Source: an uncultured Solobacterium sp.
GTDB lineage: Bacteria > Bacillota_I > Bacilli_A > Erysipelotrichales > Erysipelotrichaceae
Direction of reading: 5' to 3'
DNA length: 7,379 nucleotides
Assembly: GCA_927911475.1 (NCBI GenBank)
Contig: CAKMPP010000104.1
Location: 1-7,379, forward strand
Translations under genes and position numbers: made by a program
Notes under the pieces: model-generated
Databases searched by the model: none
Told to the model about the DNA's origin: nothing
What the model saw: the letters and a program-made list of their open reading frames with translations, nothing else
Shown here: positions 1 to 5,969 of the stretch, piece by piece
Position numbering within the stretch: the first letter of the stretch is position 1
How the letters are laid out: each line of letters opens with the position of its first letter

Positions 1-1153
1 TCTTGTAGGGATTCGTTCATTATCCTTATTAGAAACACCACCACTCAATCGCTATAGCGTACAAGACCTATGTTGTAGAAAAAGATAAGAATTTAATCCT
101 GTGACGCAATTCAAAAAGAATTATCCAGAAATGGACAAGTATTCTATCTTCACAACAATATTGACCAAATCTATAACATCGCCAGAACTATCCAAAGTTT
201 AGTGCCTGAGTCTAGAGTTGGAATCGTTCATGGGAAACTTGGCAAAGAAGAGATTGAGGATATCATGCAGAGATTTATCGAGAAGGAACTCGATATTCTC
301 GTCTGTACAACAATCGTTGAAAATGGAATTGATATTCCTAACGTGAATACAATACTGGGTGGATAATGCCCAAGACTTTGGTTTAGCACAGATTTATCAG
401 ATCAAGGGAAGAGTTGGACGCAGTGATCGTTTAGCGTATGCATATCTACTGATTCCACCACGTAGGCAATTATCCGAGGTTGCTCAAAAGCGATTAACAG
501 CCGTTAAAGAATTTGCTCGTCTTGGTAGTGGATATAAGATTGCGATGCGAGATTTAACAATCCGTGGTGCTGGTGACTTACTTGGTTCAGATCAATCTGG
601 TTTTATCGATACAGTAGGTATTGATATGTATATTGAAATGCTAGAAGAGGCAATTCAAGCCAAGAAAGATGGTCGTAAACAAGAAGACCTTACACCAAAA
701 CCGAAGACCAATATTCAAACAACAAGCTATATTCCAGAGGAGTTTGCACCAGATGATTTTGATAAGTTGGATATGTATCAACGTATTGACGCAATCAAAG
801 ATGAGAAGATGTTAGAGGCCTATCAGAATGATATTATCGACCAGTATGGTAAGTTACCAAAGGAAGTCAGCACATTATTCTTAAAGAAACAATTAGACCT
901 CGCACTAGAAGAGCCAATTGTAGAAAACTATCGTGAAATTCGAGGACAGACAGAATTAACATTCTCCCCACTCTTTTCACAAAGAGCGGATGGTGTAAAA
1001 CTCTTTGAGAAGATCACAAAGATATCCAAGGATGCGACTTTGCGATATACCAATGGCACAATCATCGTTATCCTACCGAAGAATGCACAAAATATTTCCC
1101 TGGCAATAAAGATAATTTATGCCGCAAAGGAGTCAATGAGAAATGAGAATTGA
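1..1153 (+). CDS. mfd: Transcription-repair coupling factor Mfd, C-terminal part, frame broken three times
   Basis: Mfd is the DNA translocase that removes RNA polymerase stalled at DNA damage and recruits the excision repair proteins. The window begins inside the helicase core, so the gene is 5'-partial. The text reads VGIRSLSLLETPPLNRYSVQ in the frame of base 2. After one-base skips at about 65, 99-100 and 357-359 it continues as GQVFYLHNNI, VCTTIVENGIDIPN (motif V) and QIKGRVGRSDR (motif VI). The TRG motif then follows (RDLTIRGAGDLLGSDQSG), then the C-terminal TRCF regulatory domain starting near YIPEEFAPDDF. The three insertions sum to one codon, so the last 265 codons are intact in the original frame. 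The GTG near 359 is an internal valine codon of TILVDNAQ and not a start. The breaks look like sequencing or assembly errors; a decaying gene is possible. Family assignment is very secure. Confidence 0.93.
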
Positions 1154-1424
1154 TAAGTTTTTAAAGGTATCGCGTATCCTCAAGCGTAGAACTGTTTCTA
1201 AAGAGTTAGCTGTAAATCAACGTATCGAAATTAATGGCCGTATTGTAAAGCCAGCACATGATGTTGTAGCAGGTGATATTGTGTCGATTACATTTGGTAA
1301 TCGCAAACTTACAGTACGTGTATTATCGGTTGAAGAAGTCAAAAAGAAGAAAGACGCATCCGAACTCTATGAGATTATCTCGGAGGAAAAGATAGCCTCT
1401 CCACTTGAAGTAGAAACGGAATAG
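1143..1424 (+). CDS. rqcP: S4-domain RNA-binding protein RqcP (YabO/Hsp15 family)
   Basis: This 93-residue protein opens with a complete S4 RNA-binding domain: MRIDKFLKVSRILKRRT, then a basic helix, then IEINGRIVKPAHDVVAGDIV, ending at about residue 60. A lysine-rich, acidic tail follows. Length and sequence fit B. subtilis RqcP (YabO). In that family the protein binds the stalled large ribosomal subunit and helps RqcH add alanine tails during ribosome quality control; heat-shock protein 15 is the proteobacterial relative. The ATG lies 11 bases before the end of mfd, with an AAAGGAG site at 1126-1132 inside mfd, so the two genes are translationally coupled. divIC follows after 27 bases. Placement between mfd and divIC matches the Bacillus yabO position, but the spore genes found there are missing. 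Confidence 0.92.
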   Translation: MRIDKFLKVSRILKRRTVSKELAVNQRIEINGRIVKPAHDVVAGDIVSITFGNRKLTVRVLSVEEVKKKKDASELYEIISEEKIASPLEVETE

Positions 1425-1451
1425 TGTTATAAAAACTATATTGAGGAAGAC

Positions 1452-1769
1452 ATGGCAAAGAAGAGAAAAAAGAAACTAAATTCAAAATTCGTCGCATTCA
1501 TTGCACTTGGCCTAGCGATGGCTATGTTATTAGCGGTTGGAAGAGAAATCATGACAACGCTACAGTTACGCAAGCAGATGGCAGAAGCGAAAGAAAAGTT
1601 AGCTCAAATGCAAGAAGAAAATGAATTACTGGTTGAAGAAAAGACAAAACTCCAAGACCCAGATTATGTGGAGAGTTATGCACGTTCTAACTACATGTTC
1701 TCGAAAGATGGAGAACAAATCTTCTTCTTACCAGATAAAACAGATAAGAAAAAGAATGAGTCAAAATAA
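1452..1769 (+). CDS. divIC: Cell-division septum initiator protein DivIC/FtsB
   Basis: This 105-residue protein has the standard DivIC/FtsB architecture. It starts with a very basic cytoplasmic N-terminus (MAKKRKKKLNSK), followed by one membrane segment at about residues 13-30 and a coiled coil at about 35-68 rich in Glu, Lys, Leu and Gln. The conserved C-terminal patch DPDYVESYARSNY is at 69-81, followed by the typical YMFSKDGEQIFFLP ending. In the family, DivIC pairs with FtsL and DivIB at the septum and helps activate the septal peptidoglycan synthase. A GAGGAAG site at 1443-1449 precedes the ATG. It is the last gene of the mfd-rqcP-divIC cluster, and its stop codon lies in the loop of the terminator hairpin. 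The symbol could equally be written ftsB; the family call is secure. Confidence 0.9.
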   Translation: MAKKRKKKLNSKFVAFIALGLAMAMLLAVGREIMTTLQLRKQMAEAKEKLAQMQEENELLVEEKTKLQDPDYVESYARSNYMFSKDGEQIFFLPDKTDKKKNESK

Positions 1770-1785
1770 ATGATTCATTCTTTTT
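1749..1785 (+). terminator. Terminator hairpin overlapping the divIC stop codon
   Basis: Positions 1749-1763 pair with 1771-1785 as a 15-base stem containing one G-U pair, closed by a 7-base loop (1764-1770) that holds most of the divIC TAA. The right arm ends in TTCTTTTT, so the U-run forms part of the stem. The left arm starts with five As, so the structure could also act on the other strand. The stem is A/U-rich, so termination may be incomplete and the next gene could receive read-through. Confidence 0.65.
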
Positions 1786-1810
1786 ACTAGTTACAAGTAT
1801 TCAAAATATA

Positions 1811-1816
1811 GAGGTG
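1811..1816 (+). promoter_or_regulatory. Ribosome binding site deciding the hydrolase start
   Basis: GAGGTG at 1811-1816 sits 5 bases before the ATG at 1822 but only 2 bases before the in-frame GTG at 1819. The ATG is therefore the better start. No convincing promoter is visible between the divIC terminator and this site. Confidence 0.6.
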
Positions 1817-1821
1817 GCGTG

Positions 1822-2640
1822 ATGATAGAAAAAATATATGAAACAAAATCAGGAAATATCCATTATTGGATAAATGAGATTGTGTCTAAGTCAGAATATA
1901 CACTTATCTTTTTGCCAGGATTAACCGCAGATCATCGATTATTTGAGAAACAGATAGCGTATTTGGAAGATAAATATAGGGTATTTGTTTGGGATGCACC
2001 TGGACATGCAGTATCCTATCCTTTTCAATTAGACTTTGATTTATTTACCGAAGTAAAATGGCTAGATGAAATATTAGAGAAAGAAGGAATTAAAAATCCA
2101 GTTATCATTGGTCAATCGATGGGTGGATATCTAGGACAAATTTACGCTGAATTATTTCCACGTAAATTAAAAGGACTTGTGATGATAGATTCACCATCTT
2201 TACAAAGAAGATATTATACTGCAATTGAACTATGGCTTTTAAAAAGTTGTAGGTCCTATCTATCAAATCTCCCATGGAAATCATTGTTAAAGGTTGGTTC
2301 AGATGGTGTTTCCACAACGGCATATGGCAAACAGTTAATGCTTGAAATGATGAAGGTTTATGATGGTGATCAAAAACGATATGCTAGACTTGCAGCACAT
2401 GGATATCAATGTTTGGCTGATGCAGTAGAAAAAAATTTAATGTATGAACCACAATGTCCAACTCTAGTAATTTGTGGAAAAGAAGATCATGCTGGCTCGT
2501 GTATACGTTATTTAAAAGCTTATGAGAAATATACAGGAAAGTCTGTAGAGTGGATTGACAATGCAGGACATAATTCTAATACAGATCAACCGGATATCGT
2601 AAATCAATTGATTGAAAAGTTTATAAATAATCTTAAATAA
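1822..2640 (+). CDS. Alpha/beta-fold hydrolase of unknown substrate
   Basis: This 272-residue protein is a soluble alpha/beta hydrolase without a signal peptide. Visible landmarks, numbered from the ATG, are the oxyanion-side FLPGLTADHR (about 30-39), VWDAPGHAVS (57-66), and the nucleophile elbow GQSMGGYLG with Ser99. The acid site VICGKEDHAG carries Asp222, and the catalytic histidine His250 is in DNAGHNSN. All three members of the triad are present. A variable cap covers about residues 125-205 (RRYYTAIELWLLKSC onward). The fold covers esterases, lipases, C-C hydrolases and similar enzymes, so no substrate can be assigned. The gene stands alone between two hairpins and uses AGA/AGG for about half of its arginines. 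It occupies the place after divIC where Bacillus-type genomes carry other housekeeping genes, so it may be an insertion. Confidence 0.85.
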   Translation: MIEKIYETKSGNIHYWINEIVSKSEYTLIFLPGLTADHRLFEKQIAYLEDKYRVFVWDAPGHAVSYPFQLDFDLFTEVKWLDEILEKEGIKNPVIIGQSMGGYLGQIYAELFPRKLKGLVMIDSPSLQRRYYTAIELWLLKSCRSYLSNLPWKSLLKVGSDGVSTTAYGKQLMLEMMKVYDGDQKRYARLAAHGYQCLADAVEKNLMYEPQCPTLVICGKEDHAGSCIRYLKAYEKYTGKSVEWIDNAGHNSNTDQPDIVNQLIEKFINNLK

Positions 2641-2654
2641 ATTAGAGTTAGAAA

Positions 2655-2694
2655 AAGTGACAATCTTTGTCGTAAGAAACAAGGATTGTCACTT
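2655..2694. terminator. Bidirectional terminator between convergent genes
   Basis: Positions 2655-2670 pair with 2679-2694 over 16 bases with a single G-U pair and an 8-base loop. The right side is followed by a short T-rich stretch (TCTTTAT). On the minus strand the stem runs into a TTTTTC stretch. The hairpin lies between the 3' ends of the plus-strand hydrolase and the minus-strand phosphoesterase and fits termination in both directions. Confidence 0.85.
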
Positions 2695-2696
2695 CT

Positions 2697-4217
2697 TTAT
2701 TTAATGACAGTGATATTGTTAACTGGTTCAAAGTCGATGACTTTGTGTTCTTGGATATAATTCGCAAGAAGTTCAACCATGCTGGAAAGATCAGTAGAAA
2801 CAGTAGGGGCCTCTTTGATCATATTGTAGTTACCACCACCCGTTGCACGATAGTTATTCATCGCGATCGTAAATTCCATATCATCTGTTACATCGTTACC
2901 TTGATAGGTAAGAGATGTAATGCGATGGCCAACAGAGTTAGAAACTTTGATTGTATATTCAATGCCATCTACCATATCGTAGTTATAGTGCTGTGGTTTT
3001 GGCCAATCGTAAGATGGATTTACAATGATATGCTCATTATGAATCATCCAGAATTCAGCTGTCTTTTCAAGATACTCACGTAGAATCTTACCAGTAATCT
3101 TCTTTACAACTGTTGTATTTGGATAGACATACGTACTGACTAAATCACGCATTGTGATATCCTTGCCAAAGCCTGTTGCACCAAGGAAGAGGGCGTTGGA
3201 ACTTAAATCAGCACCTGTCTTTTCTTGTTGAACTTTATTGAGGAAAGTAATGACTTGAGATTTATGTAGACGCGCATCGAATTCATCAGTTACACGTAAA
3301 TTAACATTTGTTGTGCCAAGTGTTTGATCTAACCACGCTTGGCAAGTAGCTTCTTCTGTTTCAAATAGCTTTAACATGTCAGAATCCGCATCAATATCTG
3401 CTTTTAGAATACGTGGTTCAATTGTATTGTTATCTGGATAGATATCAATACATGCAAGTTCAGTACCATTAGCAGCTGTCTGCGTATAGTAAGTATCATA
3501 TAGCTTACCAGCCTCTGTACGATGTTGGTGACCAGAAATCATGACATCGATACCACGGATATTTCTAAGAATCTTATATCCTTCATTTTCGCCAGTTTCA
3601 TCTTCCGTTAATCTTCCACTAACGAGGTCACGTTCAAATCCACCATGATACATGCAGATAATATAGTCAGGATTTTCTAAACGCTTGATAAGTTTTACAG
3701 TCGCTTCGGCAGAAAGATACGCATCCACAAAGCGCATATGTTTGATATGAGATTTCTTTTCCCAATTTGGAATGTATTGGGTAACAATGCCAAAAATCGC
3801 AATCTTCTTACCAGCAACTTGACGAATGACGTAGTTAGGACCAAAAGGCTTACCATGGTAGAAGAAGTTAGAAGTAATACATGGTGCCCCAGCATTTTGT
3901 AGGTGCATCATCAAAGCTTCCTCACCATAGTTAAAATCGTGGTTACCAACATTGATATAATCGTAGTTTAAATCAGCCATGGCACGTGTAATCGGACTGA
4001 CTTCATCTGGTGTTTTTACAAAGTGATGGTACATTAAAGGTGAACCTTCCAGAACATCACCGTTATCTAATACGAGTGTATTCTCATCACGAAGAATATT
4101 AACTAAACTTTTGATTTTAGCTAAACCGATATCTTTACTGGAACCGTCAGCGTAACTGTGTGGATAGATGTACCCGTGCACATCAGAAGTGGCTAAAATT
4201 CGAATTCGACCTGTCAT
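2697..4217 (-). CDS. Cytoplasmic metallophosphatase/5'-nucleotidase, CpdB/UshA (YfkN-like) family
   Basis: This 506-residue two-domain phosphoesterase has an N-terminal calcineurin-type metallophosphatase domain with every metal-site motif. These are DVH (Asp12, His14), NGDVLEGS (Asp54), GNHDFNYG (Asn92, His93), MYHGG (His191) and GHQH (His230, His232). The C-terminal 5'-nucleotidase domain begins around residue 300 and includes YNYDMVDGIEY and NNYRATGGGNY (454-464), the aromatic substrate-binding region. GNHxFNYG and NYRATGGG resemble 2',3'-cyclic-nucleotide phosphodiesterases (CpdB) more than UshA, so nucleotides or cyclic nucleotides are the likely substrates. Most relatives are exported, but this one starts directly with MTGRIRILATSDVHG and has no signal peptide, lipobox or wall anchor. 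It should therefore act in the cytoplasm. The ATG at 4217 is preferred over the in-frame GTG at 4241 because GAGG lies just upstream of the ATG. Confidence 0.9.
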   Translation of the reverse strand: MTGRIRILATSDVHGYIYPHSYADGSSKDIGLAKIKSLVNILRDENTLVLDNGDVLEGSPLMYHHFVKTPDEVSPITRAMADLNYDYINVGNHDFNYGEEALMMHLQNAGAPCITSNFFYHGKPFGPNYVIRQVAGKKIAIFGIVTQYIPNWEKKSHIKHMRFVDAYLSAEATVKLIKRLENPDYIICMYHGGFERDLVSGRLTEDETGENEGYKILRNIRGIDVMISGHQHRTEAGKLYDTYYTQTAANGTELACIDIYPDNNTIEPRILKADIDADSDMLKLFETEEATCQAWLDQTLGTTNVNLRVTDEFDARLHKSQVITFLNKVQQEKTGADLSSNALFLGATGFGKDITMRDLVSTYVYPNTTVVKKITGKILREYLEKTAEFWMIHNEHIIVNPSYDWPKPQHYNYDMVDGIEYTIKVSNSVGHRITSLTYQGNDVTDDMEFTIAMNNYRATGGGNYNMIKEAPTVSTDLSSMVELLANYIQEHKVIDFEPVNNITVIK

Positions 4218-4222
4218 GAAAA

Positions 4223-4226
4223 CCTC
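4223..4226 (-). promoter_or_regulatory. Ribosome binding site deciding the phosphoesterase start
   Basis: On the minus strand, TGAGGTTTTCATG places GAGG 5 bases before the ATG at 4217. The upstream GTG at 4241 would add eight residues (MINRNEVF) and has no comparable site in front. The shorter protein also starts where the metallophosphatase fold normally begins. Confidence 0.7.
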
Positions 4227-4255
4227 ATTTCTATTGATCACTCAATTGCCACATT

Positions 4256-4264
4256 ATTTTATCA
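4256..4264 (-). promoter_or_regulatory. Extended -10 promoter for the minus-strand phosphoesterase
   Basis: Read on the minus strand this is TGATAAAAT: a TAAAAT -10 box (4256-4261) preceded by the TGn extension. No good -35 hexamer is found at 16-18 bases, which is usual for extended -10 promoters. Transcription would begin near 4249 and give a leader of about 30 bases ahead of the ATG at 4217. Confidence 0.5.
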
Positions 4265-4300
4265 CATGTTGGGCATCAAAATATGTTAGATTCATAAATC

Positions 4301-4315
4301 ATGGTATGATACCAT
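4301..4315. promoter_or_regulatory. Palindrome over the -10 box, candidate operator
   Basis: ATGGTAT, one central G, then ATACCAT forms a perfect 7-1-7 inverted repeat. It covers the whole -10 box of the rightward promoter and reaches about two bases short of the expected start site. A repressor bound here would block polymerase. It is too tight to act as an RNA hairpin. The binding protein is unknown, and I did not find a second copy upstream of the phn genes within this window. Confidence 0.4.
4302..4310 (+). promoter_or_regulatory. Extended -10 promoter for the tyrosine phosphatase gene
   Basis: TGGTATGAT at 4302-4310 is a TATGAT -10 box with a TGn extension. The -35 region is weak. A start near 4317 leaves a leader of about 19 bases that contains the GAGGAAAG ribosome site (4322-4329) before the ATG at 4336. 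Confidence 0.55.
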
Positions 4316-4335
4316 AACATTGAGGAAAGATAGCG

Positions 4336-5106
4336 ATGATAAAAGATACTAGATTTCGAGATAAATTAAATTTTAGACAGCTCGGTGGGTATGTTACAAC
4401 CGATGGTAGAAGTGTAAAAGAAAATGTTTTTTATCGTAGTGGTGCGCCATTCCGTATGAATGAATCTGAAATTGAAGTTCTAAAAGAATTAGGATTGGCT
4501 GCCATCATGGACCTACGTTCAAACGAAGAAATCTTGCAAAGACCAGATCCAGAGTTTCCAAATATCTTGATGATTAAACATAGTGGAACTGTTTCTGAAG
4601 GTGGTGAAGAAATTAACTTCTCTAGCGAAGGAATGAATCGTATTGGTGAAGGTGGTAAGGAACAACTTGCATTACTAAAGAAGTATTATGCAAGAATGCC
4701 TTTTAACAACCAAGCTTTCCACATTCTATTTGAGCATATCCAAAAGGGTGATGTACCTATCTTAATTCATTGCGCAAGCGGTAAAGATCGTACAGGTGTC
4801 GCATGCATGTTAATCTTACTTGCGTTAGGTGTTGATCGGGAAATCGTGTTAGAAGATTATCTTCTAACAAATGTATATCGTCGTGAAGCGATTCAAAAGA
4901 AACTAGAAGAAGATAAAGATATTATTCTGAAACATCCAGAACGTGAAGAGTTAGATCGCATGACATTTGGTGTAACAGAAGAGATTGGTAAGATTGTACT
5001 AGACGCAATCTTTAATGAATATGGAAGTATCGAAGAGTACTTTGAGAAAGAATTTCATATCAATCAAGAAGAATTACAACGATTAAGAAGTATATATACA
5101 GAATAA
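4336..5106 (+). CDS. Tyrosine-protein/lipid phosphatase, Y_phosphatase3 family (LipA/MptpB-like)
   Basis: This 256-residue phosphatase begins with the family N-terminus NFRQLGGYVTTDGR (12-25) and then FYRSGAP (32-38), DLRS (59-62) and the P-loop HCASGKDRTG (145-154). Cys146 is the nucleophile and Arg152 binds the phosphate. The rest is helical and ends at SIYTE. The CxxGKDRT loop is typical of Listeria LipA and mycobacterial MptpB, some of which act on phosphotyrosine, phosphoserine/threonine and phosphoinositides. The substrate here is unknown. No signal peptide is visible, so the enzyme is probably intracellular unless exported by another route. GAGGAAAG at 4322-4329 fixes the start. The gene is divergent from the CpdB-like phosphoesterase and convergent with the phn transporter, and has its own promoter and terminator. 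Confidence 0.88.
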   Translation: MIKDTRFRDKLNFRQLGGYVTTDGRSVKENVFYRSGAPFRMNESEIEVLKELGLAAIMDLRSNEEILQRPDPEFPNILMIKHSGTVSEGGEEINFSSEGMNRIGEGGKEQLALLKKYYARMPFNNQAFHILFEHIQKGDVPILIHCASGKDRTGVACMLILLALGVDREIVLEDYLLTNVYRREAIQKKLEEDKDIILKHPEREELDRMTFGVTEEIGKIVLDAIFNEYGSIEEYFEKEFHINQEELQRLRSIYTE

Positions 5107-5108
5107 AG

Positions 5109-5132
5109 AAAGCACCTGCATGCAGGTGCTTT
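5109..5132. terminator. Palindromic terminator shared by the phosphatase and the phn operon
   Basis: AAAGCACCTG (5109-5118) pairs perfectly with CAGGTGCTTT (5123-5132) around a CATG loop; the whole 24 bases are a palindrome. It begins three bases after the phosphatase stop codon. TTTTACTGTTT follows on the plus strand and TTTCTTTATT on the minus strand, so it can end transcription from both sides. The phn operon stop codon lies at 5143. Confidence 0.9.
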
Positions 5133-5142
5133 TACTGTTTAT

Positions 5143-5957
5143 TTATTTTCTTCCATGTGCTAAACGAGCACGAAGCTTTGTAGAACAATACTCTATCAAG
5201 ATAACAAGCAAGATGAGTGTTAATAGGAATGCGCCAACGTTAGACCATTTACCGGATGAGATTGCGTTATTGAGTGGAGAACCAATACCACCAGCACCAA
5301 CAATACCAAGGATAGTCGCATCCTTTAGATTAATATCGAAACGATAGATTGCAGTGGAGATAAAGGAAGCACTTAACTGTGGTAAGATACCACAACGAAT
5401 CTTCTGGAATGTTGTACAACCAGCCGCATCAAGTGACTCAAGAATACCTGTATTTAAATCTTCGATGGCTGTGATATACATCTTGGAAATCATACCAATG
5501 GAACATACAGACTGTGTTACAACACCACAGAATGGTCCAGGTCCAGTAACACGAATCCATACAAGAGCCCAAATAAGTGCAGGAATTGTGCGAATCAACA
5601 GGATGAGTGCGCGGAAGAACATAGCGACAGGCTTAGGTACAATATTTGTGGAAGCTAGGAAACTTACAGGAATCGCAAGAATCGCACCAATGATTGTACC
5701 AAGTACTGCAATCGCAATCGTCTGTAAGAGTAAGAATGGGATACCACTATCACTCATATCAAAGATAAGAGAGACATTAGGGTGTAATAGACCATTCACC
5801 AGACCCTTTGCGACATTTAATCCTGAATCTGTAAATCCACTAAAGTGTAGAGATTGAGAACCCCAAGTCATAAGACTTACGACAATCGCAACGGTTACAA
5901 GTCTAACCCAATAGTTTTAGGTTCTTCATTTAGTTTGGCAATAATATTTTCTGACAT
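5143..5957 (-). CDS. phnE: Phosphonate-type ABC transporter permease PhnE (distal copy), one-base break near the start
   Basis: This is a membrane permease of a PhnCDE-type importer for phosphonate, phosphite or related compounds. The intact part from 5871 has several membrane segments (around IPFLLLQTIAIAVLGTIIGA and FLLTLILLVILIEY). It carries the EAA-type coupling loop ESLDAAGCTTFQKIRCGILPQ and the PhnE signature ATILGIVGAGGIGSPL. The true start is probably the ATG at 5957, directly after a perfect AGGAGGT (5961-5967), 12 bases beyond the end of the preceding phnE. That frame reads MSENIIAKLNEEPK and then stops. One missing base in the AAAAC at 5914-5918 would join it to YWVRLVTVAIVVSLMTWGS, the first membrane segment, giving about 271 residues. 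The 242-residue form starting at 5871 would lack that segment and has no ribosome site. Confidence 0.88.
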
Positions 5958-5960
5958 ATG

Positions 5961-5967
5961 ACCTCCT
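5961..5967 (-). promoter_or_regulatory. Perfect ribosome binding site marking the true phnE start
   Basis: AGGAGGT on the minus strand lies three bases before the ATG at 5957 in the short gap after the preceding phnE. It is the strongest such site in the window. Its position supports 5957, and not 5871, as the translation start of the distal phnE, and so supports the inferred frame break. Confidence 0.75.
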
Positions 5968-5969
5968 GT

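Noticed and set aside
359..361. GTG as a possible start of a separate gene
   Set aside because: It encodes Val in the conserved Mfd stretch TILVDNAQDFGLAQIYQ; the preceding motif V is in the adjacent frame and no ribosome site is present.
2745..3083. Plus-strand open frame opposite the CpdB-like gene
   Set aside because: It lies wholly antisense to the conserved C-terminal nucleotidase domain and shows no family features.
4301..4315. Palindrome read as a transcription terminator or RNA hairpin
   Set aside because: A one-base centre cannot form an RNA loop, and it lies upstream of the gene on a -10 box; a DNA operator is the better reading.
5354..5857. Long plus-strand open frame opposite phnE
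   Set aside because: It is the complement of a recognisable PhnE, has no recognisable domain or ribosome site, and its composition is what the antisense of membrane codons gives.
5910..5921. Programmed ribosomal frameshifting in phnE
   Set aside because: No heptameric slippery site, downstream structure or internal ribosome-site stimulator is visible, and PhnE is not known to use recoding; other one-base breaks in the window make an error likelier.
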